NCBI GenBank assembly: GCA_964655775.1
Contig: CAZZNQ010000016.1
Coordinates: forward strand, 1 to 52,636
Length of the DNA: 52,636 nt
Source of the DNA: CAZZNQ01 sp964655775
GTDB taxonomy: Bacteria; Planctomycetota; Brocadiia; SM23-32
Reading direction: 5' to 3'
The notes beneath the pieces are model-generated. The model had not been told where the DNA came from. It worked only from the letters and a program-made list of their open reading frames with translations, and ran no database searches. Shown in pieces: positions 27,301-38,279 of this stretch; positions within the stretch are counted from its first letter, which is position 1; every line of letters begins with the position of its first letter. Made by a program: the position numbers and the translations under genes.

Positions 27301-27554
27301 AAGCGATGGTGCAGGCGGGCGCGCGCCGCTTCCGTCCCATACTGCTCACCTCGCTGACGACGTTCGCGGGTCTGGCGCCGATGATATTCGAAACCTCCGT
27401 GCAGGCCCGGTTCCTGATCCCGATGGCGATCTCCCTCGGATATGGCGTGTTGTTCGCCACGCTGATAACACTCTTGCTGGTGCCTTCGCTGGCGCTTATC
27501 ATCGACGACCTCGCGCGCGCGATCGGCGTGAACGAGGAGAGGATGATTGTCTGA
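24384..27554 (+). CDS. RND efflux permease (AcrB/HAE family)
   Basis: A 1056-residue inner-membrane pump, normal family length, with two sets of six membrane segments and large periplasmic loops. GMVVDDAIVVGENVHEMRE contains the two Asp residues of segment 4 used for proton transfer. In segment 10 the AcrB Lys-Asn pair is Asn-Asp in LAGVVVNDSLVLIHANNE, a change seen in a wide branch of this family but different from AcrB itself. The gene starts 23 bases after the adaptor. Substrate unknown. Confidence 0.96.
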   Translation: MDGSRESRGPIAWMARNSVTANLAMIVLIAGGAIMLFRVKQEVFPEFNLDMIQVTVAYPGASPGEVEQGIIQAVEEEVRGLDGVKRVNSHAFEGLAVARVELLLIADANKLLQDVKNAVDRITSFPEDAERPTVSVASNRREVKSLVIYGDQPERVLRGIAEQAREDLLQRPGITLVELQGERPPEISIEVPRATLRKYGLTLEAIARKVENSALDLPGGGVKTRSGEVLLRTAERRDLAREFADIPILTSAEGTEVRLGDAAEIVDGFEDTDEAAYFNGRRAIMVRVYRVGDQKPLEVASQVKDYVEELRAKLPPGVKTATWQDWSDMYRDRVKLLLRNAALGLLLVLVILGLFLEGRLAFWVTMGIPVSFLGAILLMPAMGVSINMISLFAFIMALGMVVDDAIVVGENVHEMRERGDPLLQQEEVLAATRGAQQVVVPVTFAVLTNVAAFVPLFLVPGFAGKMFRTIPAIIVPVFLISLLECLYILPAHVAHEPGFWGRLLSKKGIVQRGFARLVQGFINRVYTPLLRVSLRWRYLSAAVGVAMLAATVAYVLAGHVDFSYMPRIESDLSTARAVLPYGAPIEQSRKVMDRLSRAAREVLGRHGGDEITLGIFGQIGQPLSGGAGPMGEEVTLSGSHMVSVQVYMVPADQRAITAAELTREWRREVGDIPGLETLEFQYNIVPTGGAPIDVELAHRDVAVLESAAEDLAEHLRTFVGVKDIDKGFARGKTQLDFKIKPEARSLGITAADLGRQVRSAFYGAEALRQQRGRDETKVMVRLPEDERRSEYDVEELLIRTPQGGEIPLREAAEVVRGRAYTEIKRTDGRRVMDVTADVEPGVTSAGKVLSELKASVLPDVVADHPGLTYSFAGEQRELRESLTNLSFGFGVAMVVIFAMLAVPLKSYLQPMIVMIAIPFGVVGAVVGHVIMGFELSLISMMGIVALAGVVVNDSLVLIHANNEFRLEGNTALEAMVQAGARRFRPILLTSLTTFAGLAPMIFETSVQARFLIPMAISLGYGVLFATLITLLLVPSLALIIDDLARAIGVNEERMIV

Positions 27555-27578
27555 TCCGGTGGCGCTTGGGAGCACGGA

Positions 27579-28160
27579 ATGTTGAGGGTCATACTGCTCT
27601 GGGCGTACGTGGCAGGGCTTACGGCGGCGACGGCTGTGCGTCTTCGCTACGGCGCGCGCCGACGCGCGAAGGTGCTCGTCAGGCATCGGTCTCTCTTCGA
27701 CGTGACGCTGGTAGGGTTGGCAGGAGTCGGCATGGTGGCGCCGCTGGTGCGGCTGTTCTCCCCGTGGATCGACTTCGCCGACTATGCCGCGCCGGATTGG
27801 AGCGCGGTTGCGGGCACCGCGGTGTTCGCCGCCGGCATCGTCCTGCTGGGTAAGGCGCATGCCGACCTGGGCCCAAACTGGTCGGCGACGCCGCACATCC
27901 ACGACGGGCAGGACCTCGTCACGCATGGCGTCTACGCCCGCGTGCGCCATCCGATGTATGCAGCCTACCTGCTCTGGGGGCTCGGCCAGTCATTGATGCT
28001 GCGCAACTGGGTCGCCGGGCCGATGATGCTCGCGTCCTTCGCCGTCCTCTGTGTCATTCGTATTCCGGCCGAGGAACGCCTGATGGAGGAGTCCTTCGGC
28101 GACGAGTACCGGGCTTACGCGCGGCGCACCGGACGTCTCATCCCGAAGCCGAAGTCGTGA
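27579..28160 (+). CDS. Isoprenylcysteine carboxyl methyltransferase family membrane protein
   Basis: A 193-residue membrane methyltransferase with about four to five hydrophobic segments. The S-adenosylmethionine-binding C-terminal part is clear: HGVYARVRHPMYAAYLLWG and RIPAEERLMEESFGDEYRA, followed by YARRTGRLIPKP. Bacterial members methylate lipids or small molecules; the exact acceptor is unknown. It starts 24 bases after the pump gene and is likely cotranscribed with the efflux operon, though the functional link is not evident. It converges with the large secreted gene after 10 bases. Confidence 0.88.
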   Translation: MLRVILLWAYVAGLTAATAVRLRYGARRRAKVLVRHRSLFDVTLVGLAGVGMVAPLVRLFSPWIDFADYAAPDWSAVAGTAVFAAGIVLLGKAHADLGPNWSATPHIHDGQDLVTHGVYARVRHPMYAAYLLWGLGQSLMLRNWVAGPMMLASFAVLCVIRIPAEERLMEESFGDEYRAYARRTGRLIPKPKS

Positions 28161-28170
28161 TCGCGGGCGG

Positions 28171-30837
28171 CTACTCCTTGGTGATCGCCACTTCGGCGAA
28201 TCCCCCCCAGTCGGACTCGGCGTCGTCCGCGGCGTAGACGCTCTTCACCTCGATCTGGACCGCATCGGCCTTCACGCCGCCGAGGTCGAAGGATTGGTCC
28301 TCAAGGGGACGATCCTCCAGCGTCAGCGCGATAGGCTCACCGTCCGTGGGCCTCACCGTGATCTCCCTGGCCCGTGCGAGCCGCCGTTGGGAGTCGGTGC
28401 CGGTCTGGGCCTGGGTCAGCACGATCCGACCCAGGGGGAACCGGTCCGCCAGCTCGATGCGGAGCGAGAGGCCCTGCAGGCCCTGCACGATGAACAGGCT
28501 GTCGGTATCACCGTCGATCAGCCGATTGGCCGACCGCGCGCGCCGGTTCACATCGCGCACGGCGGCTCCGTTGCGTTCCAGTGCGAGGTCGGCGCCCGTC
28601 GGCAGGCCGTTCAGGACGTGCGGCGGGAGGAACTTGAGCTCGTAGGCGGCGGTTCCGCGCAGCACCGTCAGGCACACCCGCTGCCCGGGCTTCTGCGGGG
28701 TGAGGGAGAACTCGGCCCGGAACGGCACCTTCTTGCCACCCGCTTCCGGCGGCAGGGCCACCTTGGGCCCGGTCACCACCACCTTCGCTTCCTTGGCCAG
28801 CTCGAACTCGAACGTCTGCCCGAGCTTGCCCTTCGCCGAGAGATCGCCGCTTATCTCGATCGGTGCACCTTCAGGCAAGAGCTTCGGCCAGCCGGAAAGA
28901 CTCCGCGCCACCGCTTCCACCTCGCCCTCGGCGCTCTCGATCAGCACCGGCACGCCCACGGTCTCGGGGTACTCGCCGATCTCGATCCAGAAATCGCTGA
29001 TCTGCGGGCCCTCGGGACGCACGATCATGCGCGAGGTGCGCTGGAGCTGTCCGTCTTTGGTGTAGAGCCGGGACGACCAGACGGGGAACTGGCGCGGGAA
29101 CAGGTAGCCCAGGTCCCGCGGCTTGGGTTCCGCGTCCATGTCGTGCAGGCACACGCTTATAAAGGTGCCCAGGGCGTATCCCCTGGCGTTCGCGAAGGAG
29201 ACCCACGTATTGCGGAGCTCGTCGGCGGGGCCGTCCCATGCCCGTTCGTGACAATTGTAGCCCCATTGCGCGACGACCGGCAAATTGTACTTCAGGCCGA
29301 TCTGGGCCGTTGTGTCGGGCGTGGAAAGCATCGCGGGGCCGGAGCCGCCGGTGCGTTCGCTGATCAGGCGCACCAGCCCGAGCCCCTCCCTATCCATACA
29401 GGCGCTGAACACCTCCTGGTAGCGGTCCAGGATGGTGACCATGTCGGGGTCGGGGGCAGCCTTGAGGCCCGCGCAGATTCTCTTCATCTGGCTGCTGATG
29501 TAGCCGGCGTCGTAGTGGATGCCCCGTTCCCCGTAGCGTGCCCCTTCGCCCAGCAGGGGGAACCCGCCCGAGTACTTGCCCTGTGCCTCCACCATGTACT
29601 CGACGAACTCCTCGTGCAGCCGGCTTACCTGCTTTTTCTGTTCGGGGTCGGTGAGTATCTCGGCGATCATGCGCATGGCGGTGGCGAATCCTTCCGGACG
29701 GTTCGCGCCGTACATCAGCGTGTCGCCGCCGATGATGTCGTCGCGGTACTTCGAGGTCGGGAGCACGCCGCGCGACATGGCGGCGCGGTAGAACATACGC
29801 TGGTAGAACTCCCGGCGTGTCATGGTGAACGGCCCCACCGTGATCTGTTCGTCCAATATCGGCGAGGCCGCCTCCTCCAGCGCCTTGTAGCCCGGCACCA
29901 TGCCGTAGAGGGTGAAACCGTGCGTGTACTCTCCACTGACGACCGTCCGCGCGCCGCGCCGGCCGTCCAGGAAGGAACCGTCCCAGCACTGCGTGCGAAC
30001 GCACATGTCGAGCGAGTCCACTGCCGAGCGCAGCCCTTCTTCGCCGCCGAAGCGGGCGACGACGCCGGTGCACTCCTGCGTGCGGTGCTGCAGCGTCAGG
30101 TCCGGGCGGTCGGCCGTATCCCAGTTCGTGCGGGAGGGGTCGTAAGAGCCCTTCAGGTAATCGACGACTCGCAGGTCCGAGATCTCGAAGGACGCCTTGC
30201 GGGGTCCGTCGCTCGGCTCGCGATGGGGCGTCCGCTGCCGCGCGGCGACCATGAACTCCAGGGCCTCTACCCCCCGCAGGACTTCGATGGCGTCGCGGAC
30301 GTTCGCGTAGTTGATGAACGCCCAGTCGAAGTAGACCTCGTGGGGGTTGTCGCCCCAGTGGCTGAGCACCGGCACGGCGGGCAGTATGTCCGCCGTCTTG
30401 CCGTTGGCCGCGATGAGGCGGCAGCCGATCCGCACCTCCGGGGAGGTGGCTCGTTCGGTTCGGACGGTGAAGGCCAGGCCGCTGTGACCACCGACCATGT
30501 CGATCCGTTCCGGCAGCTCGAAGCGCAGGATGTCGGCCGGCCGTCCGTCGCGCACCCACGGCGCGGCCACGACGGAGACCTCCAGCTCCTCGGGCGAGCG
30601 CTTGTCCACCTGGAACGTGCCGTCGGTCTCCAGGTTGGCGGGGAAAGCGATGGGAATCGGTTCGGACCGGCGGCCGGCCTGCTGCTCCATGGCGTGCTCG
30701 GCCATCTGCCGGATGTACTGCTTTTTGAGGGATTGGACCCGGTCCCATTCGACGCCCTCAGCACCGGCGGCGAGGATAAGGCAAACCGTGAACGGCAGAC
30801 CTACCAGAACCATGGCGGTGAGACTGCTGACGGGCAT
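28171..30837 (-). CDS. Large secreted protein of unknown function with C-terminal discoidin-like domain
   Basis: An 888-residue protein with a signal peptide (LTAMVLVGLPFTVCLILAAG). After a beta-rich N-terminal domain comes a helical region with RTQCWDGSFLDGRRGARTV, YTHGFTLYGMVPGYKALEEA, RREFYQRMFYRAAMSRGVLP, EGARYGERGIHYDAGYISSQ and YNLPVVAQWGYNCHERAWDG, which looks like an alpha-toroid as in polysaccharide lyases. The last about 140 residues (RLIDGDTDSLFIVQG, FDLGGVKADAVQIEVKSV) resemble an F5/8-type carbohydrate-binding domain. It follows carB by 47 bases on the same strand, an odd partner for nucleotide genes. I chose 30837 since it gives a signal peptide and AAGAGG precedes it. Confidence 0.8.
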   Translation of the reverse strand: MPVSSLTAMVLVGLPFTVCLILAAGAEGVEWDRVQSLKKQYIRQMAEHAMEQQAGRRSEPIPIAFPANLETDGTFQVDKRSPEELEVSVVAAPWVRDGRPADILRFELPERIDMVGGHSGLAFTVRTERATSPEVRIGCRLIAANGKTADILPAVPVLSHWGDNPHEVYFDWAFINYANVRDAIEVLRGVEALEFMVAARQRTPHREPSDGPRKASFEISDLRVVDYLKGSYDPSRTNWDTADRPDLTLQHRTQECTGVVARFGGEEGLRSAVDSLDMCVRTQCWDGSFLDGRRGARTVVSGEYTHGFTLYGMVPGYKALEEAASPILDEQITVGPFTMTRREFYQRMFYRAAMSRGVLPTSKYRDDIIGGDTLMYGANRPEGFATAMRMIAEILTDPEQKKQVSRLHEEFVEYMVEAQGKYSGGFPLLGEGARYGERGIHYDAGYISSQMKRICAGLKAAPDPDMVTILDRYQEVFSACMDREGLGLVRLISERTGGSGPAMLSTPDTTAQIGLKYNLPVVAQWGYNCHERAWDGPADELRNTWVSFANARGYALGTFISVCLHDMDAEPKPRDLGYLFPRQFPVWSSRLYTKDGQLQRTSRMIVRPEGPQISDFWIEIGEYPETVGVPVLIESAEGEVEAVARSLSGWPKLLPEGAPIEISGDLSAKGKLGQTFEFELAKEAKVVVTGPKVALPPEAGGKKVPFRAEFSLTPQKPGQRVCLTVLRGTAAYELKFLPPHVLNGLPTGADLALERNGAAVRDVNRRARSANRLIDGDTDSLFIVQGLQGLSLRIELADRFPLGRIVLTQAQTGTDSQRRLARAREITVRPTDGEPIALTLEDRPLEDQSFDLGGVKADAVQIEVKSVYAADDAESDWGGFAEVAITKE

Positions 30838-30884
30838 GTTGGACCTCTTATGGTGGCGGAGCAGGCAGCGGGTGGCGGACGGCA

Positions 30885-34145
<3,261 letters not shown>

Positions 34146-34192
34146 GTGCGCTCCATTCCTTGCCTTGTTCTTGCGCTGTTCGGGAGAGAGCC

Positions 34193-35248
34193 TCAGGACT
34201 GGTTGATTGTTTGCACGAAGCCGCGGAAGTCGCCGCTTACCTGGCCCGGAGCAGGTGCGACGGGCATCGTCTGCAGGCCGACGGCTTGATGTTCCGCGGC
34301 GCGGATGGCCTCCACCGTGCCGTCCGTCAGGTTCTCCCACAGGAGTTCCGCCCGCGGGTTCGCCTCCACGCTTTCTCGGTCCAGCAGAACCGTGTGCCGC
34401 TGGAACGTAACGCGCGTTGCGCCGGACGTCACGTCCCGCACGGGATAGTTGGCGCCGTGGTGGCCGCGCCGCAGATAGTCACAGGTGCATCCGAGAGCGA
34501 GACCAAGCGCCACATGCCCCAGGCCATAGGCCAGCACGGGCAGACGGCCGAGCAGGTCCTCCAAAGTCTGGACGGCTTCCGACGGGGGTTCGCCGGCCGA
34601 AGGTCCGTCCGAAACCACGATGCCGTCCGGATTCCACTCACTGATTGCATCAGCGTCGGCATCATGCGGGAACAGGGCGACCTCGCCCAGTTCCGTCAGT
34701 TGGCTCACCTCGCTGCGCCGGATGCCCAGGTCCAGAACGGCCAGGCGCGGTCCGGTTGCAGTCCCGCCGGCCTCCGTCGGACCTGAAGCCCGATACATTG
34801 GCCGATCCAGCTTCGCCAGTTCCTGGCGCAGGGCGTCCACGTCCGCGTCGGCGGGCGCCACGGCCGCGGGCATCTCTCCGTGCTCCCGCAGGTGCACGGC
34901 GAGCCCGCGGGTATCCACGCCGGTCAGGCAGGGTACGTCCGCCTCCGCCAGCATCTGCTCAAGGCCGCTTTCCGATCGGTAGTGGCTGCGGTGCTCGCTG
35001 AGCACCTTTACCACCAGCGCCGCGGGCTGCACGGCTGCCGATTCGGAGAACGCTTCAGTGACTCCGACGTTACCCACCTCCGGATAGGTGAATGCCAGTA
35101 CACGTCCCCGGTATGCGGGATCGGTGGCCATCTCCTGGAAGCCGACAACGGAAGTGTTCGCGACAACCCAGCCCATCGCTGTTCGGGGCGCACCGCGAAG
35201 CTCTCCGTCCAGCCTTGTTCCGTCGGCCAGCAGTAAGTATCCGCTCAT
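34193..35248 (-). CDS. carA: Carbamoyl-phosphate synthase small subunit homolog with degenerate glutaminase site
   Basis: A 351-residue CarA homolog: the N-terminal domain is normal (VVANTSVVGFQEMATDP, TYPEVGNVGV, LTGVDTRGLAVHLREHG) and the class I amidotransferase fold is kept (RGHHGANYPVRD). But the active site is lost. The nucleophile motif GICLGHQ is AYGLGHV, so Cys is Gly242 (codon at 34523-34525) and the Gln-binding Gln is Val246. The HPE motif is MPV, so the His and Glu of the triad are Met328 and Val330. Residues matching E. coli Lys202, Asn311 and Gly313 are Arg, Arg and Thr. The reading frame is intact. It probably still holds CarB but cannot hydrolyse glutamine. Start at 35248 follows GGGAGG. 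Confidence 0.88.
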   Translation of the reverse strand: MSGYLLLADGTRLDGELRGAPRTAMGWVVANTSVVGFQEMATDPAYRGRVLAFTYPEVGNVGVTEAFSESAAVQPAALVVKVLSEHRSHYRSESGLEQMLAEADVPCLTGVDTRGLAVHLREHGEMPAAVAPADADVDALRQELAKLDRPMYRASGPTEAGGTATGPRLAVLDLGIRRSEVSQLTELGEVALFPHDADADAISEWNPDGIVVSDGPSAGEPPSEAVQTLEDLLGRLPVLAYGLGHVALGLALGCTCDYLRRGHHGANYPVRDVTSGATRVTFQRHTVLLDRESVEANPRAELLWENLTDGTVEAIRAAEHQAVGLQTMPVAPAPGQVSGDFRGFVQTINQS

Positions 35249-35289
35249 CTGGTTTCCTCCCAGCAGGCTCATAATGCAGTTCCCGGGGC

Positions 35290-36222
35290 TCAGACGTACT
35301 CGATGGTTGCGGGCGGTTTCGGGGTCAGGTCGTACAGGCAGCGATTGACGTTCTCCAGCGCCGTTATGCGTTCACAGATGGTTTCCAGCTTCTCCCACGG
35401 CAACCGGACGGCCGTGGCCGTGCGCGCGTCAACGCTGTCGATGCAGCGAACGACGATGATCTGGCCGAACTCCCTGCTTCCGTCCCGAATGCCGGTTGCG
35501 CAATCGTTCAGAAGCACGGCCATGTACTGGAACGCGCCGCTATCGGCCAGTTCCTCCTCGACGATGGCGGTTGCCTCGCGGACGGTGGCCAGACGCTCGG
35601 GCGTGACCTCGCCGACGATGCGTGTCGCCAGGGCCGGCCCGGGGAACGGGATGCGCTCGGCCAGCGAATCGGGCAGGCCCAGCAGTCTCGCCACCTCCCG
35701 CACGCCGTCCTTGCGCAGCGTCTTCAGGGGTTCCAGAACGTGATAGCCGTATTCCTCCTCCGGATCTATCCCGAGCTGCGACAGGATGTTGTGCTGGCGT
35801 TTGATGCCCGCGACCGTCTCCTCGATGTCCGTAAGGATCGTGCCGTGGATCAGGTGCTTCGCGCCCGTGTCCCGAACCAGCCGGGCGAACACGTCGGAGT
35901 AAAAGGTGCTGGTGATGGCCTGGCGCTTCTCTTCCGGATCGGTCACTCCGGCCAGTGCGTTGAGGAACTCCTCGCGGGCGTCGACCAGCTCGACCGGTAT
36001 CCCCATGCCGCCGAACAGCTTCACCACGGACTCCGGCTCGCCCTTCCGCATCAGGGCGTTGTCCACGAAGTACGTCTTCAGCCGTTCGCCCAGGGCCTCG
36101 TGCCCCAGCACGGTCACCACGGAGCTGTCAACGCCACCGCTCAAGGCGTTGATGGCCAAACCGTCGCCGACCGTCTCCTGGAGTTCTGCAATCTGTCCGT
36201 CGATGAATGCCTGATGGTCCAT
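35290..36222 (-). CDS. guaA: GMP synthase ATP-pyrophosphatase subunit without glutaminase domain
   Basis: A 310-residue protein equal to the C-terminal two thirds of normal GuaA. It has the PP-loop SGGVDSSVV, then FVDNALMRKGE, GTILTDIEETVAGIKRQHN, RIPFPGPALATRI and the terminal dimerisation domain ending TIEYV. It makes GMP from XMP, ATP and ammonia. The class I glutaminase domain that precedes this in most bacteria is absent; the open frame upstream has no such motifs and overlaps the gene on the opposite strand. Split GMP synthases are normal in archaea, where a separate GATase subunit exists. Here the neighbour carrying that fold is the degenerate CarA. Start at 36222 follows GGAG. Confidence 0.9.
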   Translation of the reverse strand: MDHQAFIDGQIAELQETVGDGLAINALSGGVDSSVVTVLGHEALGERLKTYFVDNALMRKGEPESVVKLFGGMGIPVELVDAREEFLNALAGVTDPEEKRQAITSTFYSDVFARLVRDTGAKHLIHGTILTDIEETVAGIKRQHNILSQLGIDPEEEYGYHVLEPLKTLRKDGVREVARLLGLPDSLAERIPFPGPALATRIVGEVTPERLATVREATAIVEEELADSGAFQYMAVLLNDCATGIRDGSREFGQIIVVRCIDSVDARTATAVRLPWEKLETICERITALENVNRCLYDLTPKPPATIEYV

Positions 36223-36383
36223 CTCTTTTCTCCGTGCTTGAATATCGGGCCGAGTCGTCTCGCCGCCGAGCGTTCCATCGGGACTGGCCAGTGTCTTGGG
36301 CATTGCGCCGAGCGCGGTGGCTGATGGTACTCGTTTGCGCCAGACCCCGCAAGTTGCCCGCGGGCGGCCGGCCGTGCGTCGCG

Positions 36384-36412
36384 TTGAACCGGGCAGGTGT
36401 ATCGGGTAAAAG
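36384..36412 (+). promoter_or_regulatory. Possible promoter of the thiamine-binding-type gene pair
   Basis: TTGAAC, 17-base spacer, TAAAAG, in the divergent region between guaA and the small gene at 36479. I see no clear minus-strand promoter for guaA. Confidence 0.35.
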
Positions 36413-36478
36413 CGAAGTATAGGCTGTGCGCAATCCATGAGCCAAAGAACGCCTCGTTTAGAGCGTGGGGGAGATAGC

Positions 36479-36787
36479 ATGCTCGTATCGTTCAGCGTTG
36501 TGCCGATAGGGTCGGGGACGGAACTGAAGGAACAGGTGGCGGAGATTCTGCGGGTCATCGACAACTCCGGACTGCCGTATCGCCTGAACGCGATGGCCAC
36601 CGAGATCGAGGGCGAATGGGACGAGGTGATGGCCGTTGTCAAGGCCGCCCACGACGCGGGCCGGCGCTTCACCGGGCGCGTTCTCACACACGTCAGCATC
36701 GATGACCGTCAGGGCGCCGACAGACGCATCAGCGGCAAGGTGGCCGACGTGGAGGGCATACTCGGTAAGAAGGCCGAAAGGAAGTAG
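36479..36787 (+). CDS. MTH1187 family thiamine-binding protein (DUF77)
   Basis: A 102-residue ferredoxin-fold protein of the MTH1187/YkoF-like family. The pattern is MLVSFSVVPIGSGTELKEQV at the start, then SGLPYRLNAMATEIEGEWDE, RVLTHVSIDDR and ISGKVADVEGIL. Members bind thiamine or related pyrimidines; a catalytic role is not known. ATG at 36479 follows GGGGGAGATAG. It is three bases from the next gene, a PurM-superfamily protein, so the two are very likely coexpressed. Confidence 0.9.
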   Translation: MLVSFSVVPIGSGTELKEQVAEILRVIDNSGLPYRLNAMATEIEGEWDEVMAVVKAAHDAGRRFTGRVLTHVSIDDRQGADRRISGKVADVEGILGKKAERK

Positions 36788-36790
36788 CGC

Positions 36791-37834
36791 ATGCGGGGCA
36801 AGGTGGGCAAGATCGATCTGGCGACGTTCGAGGGCGTGCTCGCGGGCCGGCTGGGGCGCAGCGACGACCGCGTTCTGGTGGGCCCCAGGACGGGCGTCGA
36901 CGCCGCCGTGCTCGAATTCGGCGAGCAGTGTCTGGTCGTCGCCGAGGACCCGATCTTCCCGGCCGTCGGCTTGCCGCTGGACACGTTTGGCTGGTTCACC
37001 ATGCACATCGGCGCCAGCGACGTGGCGGTGATGGGGGTCAGGCCCGAGTTCGCCACCTACTCGCTGCTGATGCCGCCCGGCACGCCGGACTCCGATTTCG
37101 AGACTGTGGTCGATTCCGTACACCGGGCCGCGCTCGAGCTGGACATCGCCATCGTAGGCGGCCACACAGGCTACTATCCCGTGGTGACCGTGCCCATCAT
37201 CGGCGGCATCACGGTGATGGGAACAGCTCCGCGCAGCCAGATCGTCACGCCGGCCGGCGCCAGGCCCGGAGACGTCGTCCTCTTGACCAAGGGACCAGCC
37301 ATAGAGGCCACGGGCCTGTTGTCCTTGCTCTACTGGGACGACCTGTGCGAAGCCTACGGAGACGAGATTGCGCAAGCGGCAAAGGCCCGTTGCGCGGAGA
37401 TCACGGTGGTCAAGGACGCCCTAACGGCATGCTCCGCCGGACCGGTTTCGGCCATGCACGACGCGACCGAGGGCGGCGTGCTTGGAGGGCTCTGGGAGAT
37501 AGCCGAGGCGAGCGGCGTGGGGATGGACATCGAGATGCGCGAGGACGATTGGCCGGCGGACGTCCGGGCGCTATGCGACCTGCTGGAGATCGACCCGCTG
37601 GCGGCAATCGCCGAGGGAACGCTGCTGGTGGCGGTGGATGACCCTCATGCGGGCGGGGTGAAGGACGCGTTGGAGCAGGCGGGGATTCCGTGCTTCAGGA
37701 TCGGGCGGGTGACGGACGATGCAGCGCGGCGCGTGCTCCGACGCGGAAATGGGGATGAAGAGCAGCTCGGCGTACCGGAGGAAGATCCGTTCTGGCCTGC
37801 CTTCTTTGCGGGGGTGGAGAGACTGCAGCAGTAG
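36791..37834 (+). CDS. AIR synthase-related (PurM/HypE-like) ATP-binding protein
   Basis: A 347-residue protein of the PurM superfamily, which includes AIR synthetase, ThiL, SelD and HypE. Visible motifs: GVDAAVLEFG (ATP-binding Asp region), HIGASDVAVMGVRPEFATYS, IVGGHTGYYP, PGDVVLLTKGPAIEATGLL and MHDATEGGVLGGLWEIAEAS, the last typical of the HypE and ThiL branches. The C-terminal Cys of HypE is absent, so hydrogenase maturation is unlikely. Pairing with a thiamine-binding-type protein hints at a thiamine or nucleotide phosphotransfer role; that is inference. Confidence 0.85.
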   Translation: MRGKVGKIDLATFEGVLAGRLGRSDDRVLVGPRTGVDAAVLEFGEQCLVVAEDPIFPAVGLPLDTFGWFTMHIGASDVAVMGVRPEFATYSLLMPPGTPDSDFETVVDSVHRAALELDIAIVGGHTGYYPVVTVPIIGGITVMGTAPRSQIVTPAGARPGDVVLLTKGPAIEATGLLSLLYWDDLCEAYGDEIAQAAKARCAEITVVKDALTACSAGPVSAMHDATEGGVLGGLWEIAEASGVGMDIEMREDDWPADVRALCDLLEIDPLAAIAEGTLLVAVDDPHAGGVKDALEQAGIPCFRIGRVTDDAARRVLRRGNGDEEQLGVPEEDPFWPAFFAGVERLQQ

Positions 37835-37846
37835 CCGTCGCGGGCG

Positions 37847-38227
37847 TCAGTCCGTGGCGTTCCTCACCTCCGCCAGCAGCCGTTCCGGGCTGAGCGGCTT
37901 CTCCATGAACGTGTCCACGGGCAGCCAGAACTCGTCCGGGCCGAACTTGAACGGGAACTGCTGGTTCACGCCCGTGAGCATAATGATGGGGATTCCCTTG
38001 GTCCGTTCATCGGCGCGGAGCTTGCGGGCGGCGTCGAACCCGGCGGTATCGGTCTCCATCATCACGTCCAGCACAATGGCGTCCGGCATCTCCCTCAGCG
38101 CCGTCTCCACGCCTTCCCGGCCGCTGTTGGCGGCCACGACCTGGAATCCGTGGCTCTCCAGCAGCACGCGGATCACCTCGACGAACTCTTTCTCGTCGTC
38201 CACTACAAGTATCTTCTTCTCACCCAC
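37847..38227 (-). CDS. Response regulator, receiver domain only
   Basis: A 126-residue CheY-like protein. The acidic pocket is ILVVDDEKEF, the phosphoacceptor Asp lies in AIVLDVMMETDTAGF, Thr in IIMLTG and Lys in FMEKPLSPE. The loop after the Thr is longer than usual (NQQFPFKFGPDEFWLPVD). There is no output domain, so it may act by protein contact or pass phosphate on. GTG start with GGAGG upstream. It lies 52 bases after the histidine kinase in the same transcript. Confidence 0.92.
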   Translation of the reverse strand: MGEKKILVVDDEKEFVEVIRVLLESHGFQVVAANSGREGVETALREMPDAIVLDVMMETDTAGFDAARKLRADERTKGIPIIMLTGVNQQFPFKFGPDEFWLPVDTFMEKPLSPERLLAEVRNATD

Positions 38228-38279
38228 TGATGCGACCTCCGATGCTTGTCCTCCGGCGGCGATGAGATCCGGCCGCCGG

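Noticed and set aside
25980..27950. 656-codon open frame on the minus strand
   Set aside because: Antisense to the RND permease, which has full family motifs.
34193..35248. carA as a pseudogene
   Set aside because: The frame is open over its full length, keeps the N-terminal interface and fold motifs, and has a good ribosome-binding site, so active-site loss looks specific rather than random decay.
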